5,056 nt of DNA from assembly GCA_030668755.1 (NCBI GenBank), contig DAOVEW010000136.1, forward strand, positions 1-5,056, in the 5' to 3' direction. Source of the DNA: Bacillota bacterium (GTDB lineage: Bacteria > Armatimonadota > Hebobacteria > Hebobacterales > Hebobacteraceae). Of this stretch, positions 1 through 5,056 are shown piece by piece; within the stretch, counting starts at the first letter, position 1; every line of letters begins with the position of its first letter. A program made the position numbers and the translations under genes. The notes under the pieces were generated by a model. It was not told where the DNA came from and did not search any database. It saw only the letters and a program-made list of their open reading frames with translations.

Positions 1-1505
1 CTGTCCGGCTTCTCTGGATTGCCGAAGTTCAGGCAGTCGGTGACGCCGGCCGGCTCGGCGCCAACGCATACCAGATTCCGCGCCGCCTCGGCCAGCACGA
101 GCTGCGCGCCGAGGTAGGGGTCCAGATAGCAGTAGCGGCCATTCCCGTCGGTGGTGACGGCGATGCCCTGCCGATAATTCTTTATCTGGAGCACGGCCGC
201 GTCGCCACCCGGCGCGACCACCGTGTTGGTCTGCACCATGTGGTCGTACTGTTCATATACCCATCGCGCGCTCGCGATGCTCGGGCTGGCGAGCAGTTCC
301 TGCAGGACAGCGGTCATGTCCTCGGGCACCGGCAGGTCGGCGAAGTCCACCGCCTGGTTCTTCCGATAGTACTCGGGCTCCTCGGCCGGAAGCTGGTAGA
401 CGGGAGGGCTTGCCAGAGCCGTTGCGTCCACTTCAGCGACCACTTCTCCGTCGTCCCTCACCCGCAGGACGCCGTCGGTCGTCACGCGGCCGACGACCAC
501 CGCGTTCAGCCCCCACTTGGCGAAGATGCCGAGCACCTCTTGCTCGCGGTCTTTCTCCGCCACAATCAGCATCCGCTCCTGGGACTCCGACATCATCATC
601 TCCCAGGGTTCCATGTCGGCCTCTCGGCGTGGGACCTTCCGAAGGTCTATGTCCATCCCGTGCTCGCCCGCGGCCGACATCTCACAGGTGGTGCACGTCA
701 GCCCTGCGGCCCCCATATCCTTCATGCCCACTATGGCGCCGGTCTCCAGCGCCTCCAGGCAGGCCTCGATCAAGCACTTCTCGGTGAACGGATCGCCGAT
801 CTGTACCGTCGGACGCTTCTCCTCATCCTCGCCGAACTCGTGACTCGCGAGGATGCTGGCTCCACCGATGCCATCCCTCCCCGTCGAGTTCCCGACGACG
901 ATGACCGGATTGTCCTCGCCTACTGCTCGGCTGGTCGCAATCTTGTCCGTCTCGACGACACCGATCGCCATCACATTTACGAGGCAGTTGCCCTTGTAGG
1001 GCTCTTCGAACTGAAGCTCACCTCCGATGGTCGGCACGCCGAGGCAATTGCCATAGAAGGAGATGCCGTTTACTACTCCACGAAGCAGGTAGCGCGCGAG
1101 CGGTTCGTCGAGATCTCCGAAACGCAGTGGATTGAGCACGGCGATAGGCCGGGCGCCCATCGTGAAGATATCACGAATGATGCCGCCCACGCCGGTTGCC
1201 GCTCCTTGGAACGGTTCGACCTGGCTCGGGTGGTTGTGGCTCTCCATCTTGAACAGCACTGTGAGGCCTGGCGCGACCTCGATCCCGCCGGCATCCTCGC
1301 CCTGCACGCGGGACGCGTACTTGCCCGTCTTCGGCAACAGCGCCAGCAGTGTACGGCTTCGGGGGTACCCGCAGTGCTCCGACCACTCCACCGAGAACAT
1401 CGCCAGTTCGGTCGGCGTCGGCTCGCGGCCGATCGTATCCACGATCCGCTGGTACTCGTCGTCGCTGAGGCCCAGCTCACGCCACATGCGCGGTTCCATT
1501 CCCAT
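1..1505 (-). CDS. purL: Phosphoribosylformylglycinamidine synthase subunit PurL (FGAM synthetase, small type), C-terminus cut by window edge
   Basis: This is the synthetase subunit of FGAM synthetase, the fourth step of de novo purine synthesis in the cytoplasm. It converts FGAR, ATP and glutamine-derived ammonia to FGAM. The frame is open from the ATG at 1505-1503 to the left edge, giving 501 residues; the family is about 740 long, so roughly a third is missing. Visible landmarks are [11 protein letters not shown] (41-51, with His44 matching the catalytic His), ESHNHPS (88-94), [12 protein letters not shown] (101-112), IGDPF (246-250), KDMGAAGLT (272-280), SESQERML (306-313), [12 protein letters not shown] (427-438) and NFGNPEKP (493-500). 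I recall the B. subtilis PurL sequence as co-linear with it. The start is supported by GGGAG six nt upstream; a second ATG two codons in is less well placed. It follows purQ by 16 nt, so one operon is inferred. Residue 48 is Pro where many homologues have Lys. Confidence 0.97.
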   Translation of the reverse strand, partial: MGMEPRMWRELGLSDDEYQRIVDTIGREPTPTELAMFSVEWSEHCGYPRSRTLLALLPKTGKYASRVQGEDAGGIEVAPGLTVLFKMESHNHPSQVEPFQGAATGVGGIIRDIFTMGARPIAVLNPLRFGDLDEPLARYLLRGVVNGISFYGNCLGVPTIGGELQFEEPYKGNCLVNVMAIGVVETDKIATSRAVGEDNPVIVVGNSTGRDGIGGASILASHEFGEDEEKRPTVQIGDPFTEKCLIEACLEALETGAIVGMKDMGAAGLTCTTCEMSAAGEHGMDIDLRKVPRREADMEPWEMMMSESQERMLIVAEKDREQEVLGIFAKWGLNAVVVGRVTTDGVLRVRDDGEVVAEVDATALASPPVYQLPAEEPEYYRKNQAVDFADLPVPEDMTAVLQELLASPSIASARWVYEQYDHMVQTNTVVAPGGDAAVLQIKNYRQGIAVTTDGNGRYCYLDPYLGAQLVLAEAARNLVCVGAEPAGVTDCLNFGNPEKPD

Positions 1506-1510
1506 CGGTC

Positions 1511-1516
1511 TCTCCC
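1511..1516 (-). promoter_or_regulatory. Ribosome binding site of purL
   Basis: On the minus strand GGGAGA lies in the 16-nt gap between the purQ stop and the purL ATG. The GGGAG core ends 6 nt before the ATG at 1505. It favours this ATG over the second one at 1499-1497. PurL can therefore start on its own rather than only by coupling to purQ. Confidence 0.7.
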
Positions 1517-1521
1517 GTCTC

Positions 1522-2226
1522 TCAGCTCGCCCCGAGCAGGCTTTCCCACACCAGCCGCCCGTCGGAAGAGCCCAGCAGGGCATCGGTGCACCGCTCCGGG
1601 TGGGGCATCATCCCCATCACGTTCCGCTCCCGGTTGCAGATGCCCGCGATGTTGTCGAGGGAGCCGTTGGGATTTGCCTCCGGGGCAATCTCGCCCTTGG
1701 GGGTGCAGTAGCGGAACACGATCTGGTCATTGCGCTTCAGCTCGGCGAGAGTGGCCTCGTCTGCATGGTAGTTCCCCTCGCCGTGCGCGATCGGGATGCG
1801 CAGCACCACGCCCCTGGCCATCGCGCGGGTGTAGGGCGTGTCCGTGCTCTCTACGCGCAGGTTCACGTACTTGCAGACGAAAGTCTGCCCGACATTGCGC
1901 ATCATAGCGCCCGGAAGCAGCCCCGCCTCGAGAAGGATCTGGAATCCGTTGCAGATGCCCAGCACGAGCCCACCTTTGCCCGCGAAGTCCACCACGCAGT
2001 TCATGACCGGCGAGAACCGGGCGACCGCGCCGGTGCGTAGATAGTCGCCATAGCTGAAGCCGCCGGGCAAGATCACGCAGTCAAAACCGTCCAGGTCGGT
2101 GTCTTCGTGCCAGATGTAGTCTACGGGGGCCTCCATCACGTCGTGGAGAGCGTGCCAGGTGTCGGTGTCACAGTTGGTCCCGGGGAAAACGACGACGCCG
2201 TAGCGCAGCTTCGCGGCTGTGCTCAT
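1522..2226 (-). CDS. purQ: Phosphoribosylformylglycinamidine synthase subunit PurQ (glutaminase)
   Basis: This is the glutamine amidotransferase subunit of FGAM synthetase. It hydrolyses glutamine and passes ammonia to PurL. The 234-residue product has the usual length of stand-alone PurQ and the class I (triad) fold. FPGTNCD is at 14-20 and [12 protein letters not shown] at 53-64. The nucleophile elbow GICNGFQ is at 90-96, with Cys92 as catalytic cysteine. HGEGN is at 148-152, and MPHPER at 207-212 supplies His209 and Glu211 of the triad. All catalytic residues are present, so it should be active. The ATG is only 2 nt after the purS stop and has no strong Shine-Dalgarno, just a weak GAG inside the purS 3' end. 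Translational coupling to purS is therefore inferred. purL follows after 16 nt. Confidence 0.97.
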   Translation of the reverse strand: MSTAAKLRYGVVVFPGTNCDTDTWHALHDVMEAPVDYIWHEDTDLDGFDCVILPGGFSYGDYLRTGAVARFSPVMNCVVDFAGKGGLVLGICNGFQILLEAGLLPGAMMRNVGQTFVCKYVNLRVESTDTPYTRAMARGVVLRIPIAHGEGNYHADEATLAELKRNDQIVFRYCTPKGEIAPEANPNGSLDNIAGICNRERNVMGMMPHPERCTDALLGSSDGRLVWESLLGAS

Positions 2227-2228
2227 CG

Positions 2229-2474
2229 CTATTGCTCGATCTCGACCTGGAAGTCTTCGATGATCGGGTTAGCGAGGAGCCTACGGCACATCTCGTCCAC
2301 CTGGGACTCGAGCTGGTCCTTGGGGCCGCCGTCGAGGCTCATCTCGATGAACTTGCCGATCCGGAGGTCGCTGACGCCCTGATAGCCGAGATTGTGGAGC
2401 GCCTTCTCAACCGTCTGCCCCTGGGCGTCCATGATCGTCTCCTTGAGGGTGATGACAACTCGCGCCTTGGCCAT
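2229..2474 (-). CDS. purS: Phosphoribosylformylglycinamidine synthase subunit PurS
   Basis: This small subunit bridges PurQ and PurL in the FGAM synthetase complex and is needed for ammonia transfer. The product has 81 residues; the family is about 80-85. Typical stretches are KETIMDAQG (11-19), [11 protein letters not shown] (34-44) and [13 protein letters not shown] (63-75), which line up with B. subtilis PurS as I recall it. The longer reading from an ATG at 2480 adds Met-Pro, but the AGGAGG at 2482-2487 would then be only 1 nt from the start. The ATG at 2474 sits 7 nt from it, so I chose 2474. It is the first gene of the inferred purS-purQ-purL operon, whose promoter should lie in the 242-bp divergent gap to its right. 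Confidence 0.95.
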   Translation of the reverse strand: MAKARVVITLKETIMDAQGQTVEKALHNLGYQGVSDLRIGKFIEMSLDGGPKDQLESQVDEMCRRLLANPIIEDFQVEIEQ

Positions 2475-2481
2475 CGGCATG

Positions 2482-2487
2482 CCTCCT
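2482..2487 (-). promoter_or_regulatory. Ribosome binding site of purS (decides the start)
   Basis: A perfect AGGAGG on the minus strand lies 7 nt upstream of the ATG at 2474 and only 1 nt upstream of the ATG at 2480. The spacing makes the inner ATG the likely start. Confidence 0.8.
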
Positions 2488-2549
2488 GATCCCTAATCTG
2501 GTGTGGTGCCCTGTCCTCCACCGTCACCCTTCTGGGTATTCCGCCCCAA

Positions 2550-2575
2550 CCCCTCCGGCTCCTCCCTCCGGGGGG
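2550..2575. repeat. GC-rich bulged inverted repeat in the purS leader
   Basis: CCCC, a bulged T and CCGG (2550-2558) are separated by 9 nt from CCGGGGGG (2568-2575). This gives eight G-C pairs with a one-base bulge. On the purS-sense strand it would form in the 5' leader if transcription starts to its right, about 75 nt before the start codon. No T-run follows on either strand, so it is not a standard intrinsic terminator. Its G-runs continue towards purS. A regulatory role is unproven. Confidence 0.35.
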
Positions 2576-2657
2576 AAGATCGTCGCGCCCGCGCACCTAA
2601 ACCCCCGCGTTGCAGAGAGGAACCGACCGGGGCGCGGCCCGAATCTTAGAGTGTGGA

Positions 2658-2682
2658 GGCGGCCGGTACTCGGTGGGCCGCC
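2658..2682. repeat. Perfect 7-bp inverted repeat upstream of the MBL-fold hydrolase gene
   Basis: GGCGGCC (2658-2664) and GGCCGCC (2676-2682) are exact reverse complements around an 11-nt spacer. The element ends 18 nt before the Shine-Dalgarno of the plus-strand gene. It could be a leader hairpin or a dimeric repressor site serving either divergent gene. In a sequence this GC-rich, a chance 7-bp match is quite possible. Confidence 0.4.
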
Positions 2683-2700
2683 AGCTTCGGCTATCTGCAA

Positions 2701-2708
2701 GGGAGGAG
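2701..2708 (+). promoter_or_regulatory. Ribosome binding site of the MBL-fold hydrolase gene (decides the start)
   Basis: GGGAGGAG lies 8 nt before the ATG at 2717. This strong site picks that ATG over the much earlier in-frame ATG at 2501, which would add 72 residues of low-complexity, GC-driven sequence. Confidence 0.85.
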
Positions 2709-2716
2709 CTTCTGCC

Positions 2717-3565
2717 ATGTCGCCACGCCTGGGGCAAGTCAGCGCCGCACCGGCCCATCGGCTGGGAGCGGACGCGTTCGGGAGGTCCGGCGAAACTGCG
2801 CTGTGGTGGCTCACGAACGCCGGGTTCCTGGTGAATGCACGGGGAACGGTGGCTGTGATCGACCCGGCGATCAGCCTCGATCCCAACTCGCTCGGAACAA
2901 GCGAGACCGGGCTCCGCCTCCTGACGGAGCTGCCGATCGAGGCATCGGCCGTGCCGCGGCTCGACGCTGTGCTCTATACCCATGCCGACGACGACCACTT
3001 CGCCCGGAGAACTGCGGAGGAGCTTTTCCGCACCGAGGCCCTCTTTGTGGGGCCGCCGCCAGTGGCAGAGGAGCTGTCGCAGATGGGGCTGGCGGCCGAA
3101 CGCGTGCGGATTGCCCAGGCCGGCGAGACGTTCGAAGTCGGGCCGGTGAAGGTGACCCCCACGCCGGCCGATCACCCCTGGCAGCTTCGAGATCCCGAGC
3201 AGTTTGGCGAGCCCTGGAAGCCCGGAGACTGCTGCGGCTATCTGCTGTCCACTCCCGATGGCACGATCTGGAATCCGGGCGACACCCGGCTGATGGACGA
3301 GCACGTCCAGATGAAGGATGTTGATGTGCTCTTGCTCGACGTCTCACGCGACGAGTATCACCTCGGGGTGGACAACGCCGCGCGGCTCGCGAACATCCTG
3401 GACGTGCCCCACATCATACCCCACCACTATGGAACCTACGACGCGCCCGAGCACTCCGCCTACAACGGGGATCCGGCCGAGGTGGCGGCAAAGATCAAGA
3501 ACGCTGAGCAGAGGTTCCACGTGCTGGCGCCGGGGGAGAGGTTCGCCCTGCACCCTATCTCCTGA
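2717..3565 (+). CDS. MBL-fold metal-dependent hydrolase, COG2220/UlaG-like, substrate unknown
   Basis: The predicted cytoplasmic protein has 282 residues, with no signal peptide or membrane segment seen. It has the metallo-beta-lactamase layout. A strand LWWLTNAGFLV (29-39) and VAVIDP (45-50) precede YTHADDDHF (87-95), the metal-binding loop. Further candidate ligands are His153 in ADHPW, Asp189 in NPGDTRL (186-192) and His236/His237 in PHHYGTYD (235-242). The order and spacing resemble the COG2220 group that includes UlaG (L-ascorbate-6-phosphate lactonase), but the substrate cannot be read from sequence. The canonical HxHxDH motif is changed to His89-Ala-Asp91-Asp-Asp93-His94, so the second His is Asp. 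The start is fixed by a strong Shine-Dalgarno. It is divergent from purS and overlaps the next gene tail to tail by 11 bp. No operon partner is visible. Confidence 0.88.
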   Translation: MSPRLGQVSAAPAHRLGADAFGRSGETALWWLTNAGFLVNARGTVAVIDPAISLDPNSLGTSETGLRLLTELPIEASAVPRLDAVLYTHADDDHFARRTAEELFRTEALFVGPPPVAEELSQMGLAAERVRIAQAGETFEVGPVKVTPTPADHPWQLRDPEQFGEPWKPGDCCGYLLSTPDGTIWNPGDTRLMDEHVQMKDVDVLLLDVSRDEYHLGVDNAARLANILDVPHIIPHHYGTYDAPEHSAYNGDPAEVAAKIKNAEQRFHVLAPGERFALHPIS

Positions 3566-4523
3566 GCACGGGCGGGTCGACGCCGTGGAACATCATCCGG
3601 CAGAATTTCAGGCCAGTGCCTCCATCAGATGGCCCGACAGCGTAGACGAGGCGCTTCATCGGACAACGTCGGTCGGCCAACCACGCTGCAATCCGCCTCG
3701 TCTTGGCTGGTATGCCGGTGGGCAGGGGTGCGACAATCTCCCGAGTGGGCGTCGAACCCGTAAGTCGGTATGCAGTAAACGTGCTGGCTAGAGCGCCAGC
3801 TACCATGTCGGGAACGGCAGCGAGGTCCTCTATCTGCAAAGAGCCGTCATCACAGGCAGTGGTGCCGCAGCGTAAGTGACCCATGTCGTGCCCCAAGTAG
3901 TGTCCACAGACTCGGGCGAACGCCTCCGTGAGCTGGTGCACTCGCCGCGGGTTGGCCGCGATCTCATCTTCGTCCGTGAACCAGAGCACGTTCTGACCGG
4001 GCCGCGACAGACCTGCGACAAATAGGCTCACGAGGTGCACAACGCGCAGCAAGCGTTCACGAGCGGCTGTCGAGTAGCCGGCAAGGACGGCCGTGCCAGC
4101 GTCTGATGGTTCCGAGTCCGCGTCCGTAGCGAAGATGGTTCGGACTGACTTGGCGACCAGCACACCCACGCACAACCCTGGTAGTCCATCAACCGCGGAC
4201 AGGAACGCATTGAGCGCCTCTTTCCGGCGACGGTCGTTGAGGACCTTATAGGAGATCCTGCGCTTGCCAAGCCGGTAGACACGACGGATCCTCAGCCGTC
4301 TCTGCTCCCAGCCCGAGAACTGGCAGTCCAGAGGAATGATGAGGAACGAACAGGTTTCGAAGTCAGATCCTTTGTGGTGTCCTCCGTAGTCCGAAGTCAC
4401 GATGAGTGTGTCGGCCGACCGCAGGTCTGGCAACATGTCGGGTTGCGCTATCTCTCCGCGTCGGATGCTATCGCTGAACACGTTCATAGCACCGATACGG
4501 GCGTTGGTTGGCAGTTTCCACAT
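3555..4523 (-). CDS. Uncharacterised 322-residue protein, possibly DUF3800/RNase H-like
   Basis: I do not recognise this protein by name. It has 322 residues, with no signal peptide or clear membrane helix. A hydrophobic strand ends in an acidic residue, TLIVTSDYGG (39-48, Asp45), followed by HKGSDFETCSFLIIPL (50-65). ISYKVLNDRRRKEAL (90-104) leads to a strand GLCVGVLVAK (116-125). NVLWFTDEDEI (178-188) gives Asp184/Glu185/Asp186, and LQIEDLAAVPDMVAGAL (229-245) follows. This order (early Asp, K/E-rich segment, V-x-V-V-x-K-like strand, late acidic strand, then LQ-x-x-D-L-x-x-x-x-AGA) resembles DUF3800, a family with an RNase H-like fold. That is inference from pattern only. GGGTGA (4531-4536), 7 nt upstream, supports the start. 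It lies 46 nt after serS on the same strand, so read-through is possible. By eye its codons are less GC-biased than its neighbours (AAA, CCA, ATA, CAA, TCT occur), which would fit later acquisition. Confidence 0.8.
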   Translation of the reverse strand: MWKLPTNARIGAMNVFSDSIRRGEIAQPDMLPDLRSADTLIVTSDYGGHHKGSDFETCSFLIIPLDCQFSGWEQRRLRIRRVYRLGKRRISYKVLNDRRRKEALNAFLSAVDGLPGLCVGVLVAKSVRTIFATDADSEPSDAGTAVLAGYSTAARERLLRVVHLVSLFVAGLSRPGQNVLWFTDEDEIAANPRRVHQLTEAFARVCGHYLGHDMGHLRCGTTACDDGSLQIEDLAAVPDMVAGALASTFTAYRLTGSTPTREIVAPLPTGIPAKTRRIAAWLADRRCPMKRLVYAVGPSDGGTGLKFCRMMFHGVDPPVLRR

Positions 4524-4530
4524 CGTGATG

Positions 4531-4536
4531 TCACCC
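4531..4536 (-). promoter_or_regulatory. Probable ribosome binding site of the uncharacterised gene
   Basis: GGGTGA on the minus strand matches the 3' half of the Shine-Dalgarno consensus (GGTGA) and stands 7 nt before the ATG at 4523. No alternative start codon with a better site lies upstream before the in-frame stop at 4584-4586. Confidence 0.5.
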
Positions 4537-4569
4537 GAGGAAGAGTCTAGGTGGATGGCACCCGGCCTC

Positions 4570-5056
<487 letters not shown>

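Larger units (their letters stand above)
2475..2716. other. Divergent intergenic region between purS and the MBL-fold hydrolase gene
   Basis: These 242 bp separate two outward-facing genes and must hold both promoters unless one is remote. The region is very GC-rich, apart from a short AT-richer patch near 2641-2650. On the minus strand TAAGAT (2643-2648) could be a -10 element, but no convincing -35 lies 17 nt before it. On the plus strand TTGCAG (2610-2615) resembles a -35, but no -10 is correctly spaced. I therefore assign no promoter. Two inverted repeats (2550-2575 and 2658-2682) are listed separately. I do not recognise a purine riboswitch or a PurR-type box. Confidence 0.6.

Noticed and set aside
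240..1907. A 555-codon plus-strand open frame
   Set aside because: It lies antisense to purL and purQ, both of which are unmistakable. Its translation is rich in His, Arg and Pro, as expected of a shadow frame in GC-rich DNA.
2610..2652. A plus-strand promoter using TTGCAG (2610-2615)
   Set aside because: The nearest AT-rich -10-like hexamer is about 26 nt away, too far for a standard sigma-70-type promoter.
2501..2716. A 72-residue N-terminal extension of the MBL-fold hydrolase
   Set aside because: The extension is Pro/Gly/Arg-rich, runs through the intergenic inverted repeats and has no family likeness. A strong Shine-Dalgarno supports the ATG at 2717.
2597..3347. Several open frames antisense to, or out of phase with, the hydrolase gene
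   Set aside because: All overlap a coding frame with clear MBL motifs and a ribosome binding site. Their translations look like GC-rich shadow frames.
3318..3791. A 157-codon plus-strand open frame spanning the convergent junction
   Set aside because: It is out of frame with the hydrolase and antisense to the 322-residue gene. Its composition is Thr/Arg/Ser/Pro-biased and it has no recognisable motif.
4524..4569. A possible terminator or operator between serS and the uncharacterised gene (GTGATGTCAC-like palindrome near 4525-4534, weak GGTG/CACC stem)
   Set aside because: The stems are only 4 bp, no T-run follows, and the palindrome overlaps the probable ribosome binding site.

Overview
The window reads as chromosomal DNA from a GC-rich bacterium. 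Its purine genes are the three-part FGAM synthetase type, PurS plus PurQ plus a short PurL, as in Firmicutes, Actinobacteria, Chloroflexi, Armatimonadota and many other phyla. This is unlike the single large PurL of gammaproteobacteria and eukaryotes. Protein wording and base composition would suit an uncultured GC-rich lineage of the Chloroflexi/Armatimonadota kind, but that is only a guess. Nothing here fixes the phylum.

Layout, left to right. Positions 1-2474 hold purS-purQ-purL, all on the minus strand and transcribed right to left. purL runs off the left edge after 501 of roughly 740 expected residues. Spacings are tight: 2 nt between purS and purQ, and 16 nt between purQ and purL. Positions 2475-2716 are a divergent intergenic region of 242 bp with two GC-rich inverted repeats. 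Positions 2717-3565 (+) encode a metallo-beta-lactamase-fold hydrolase of unknown substrate, with an unusual metal motif. Positions 3555-4523 (-) encode an uncharacterised 322-residue protein whose layout recalls DUF3800/RNase H-like proteins. It overlaps the hydrolase gene tail to tail by 11 bp. Positions 4570-5056 (-) are the 3' part of serS, cut by the right edge.

How the genes work together. PurS, PurQ and PurL form one enzyme: PurQ releases ammonia from glutamine, PurL uses it with ATP to convert FGAR to FGAM, and PurS bridges the two. serS is an unrelated housekeeping gene. The uncharacterised gene lies 46 nt downstream of serS on the same strand and could be read from the serS transcript. 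No functional link between the hydrolase and its neighbours is visible.

I found no tRNA, rRNA, CRISPR array, insertion sequence or prophage part, and no clear novel multi-gene system. The gene most worth a second look is the uncharacterised one at 3555-4523.
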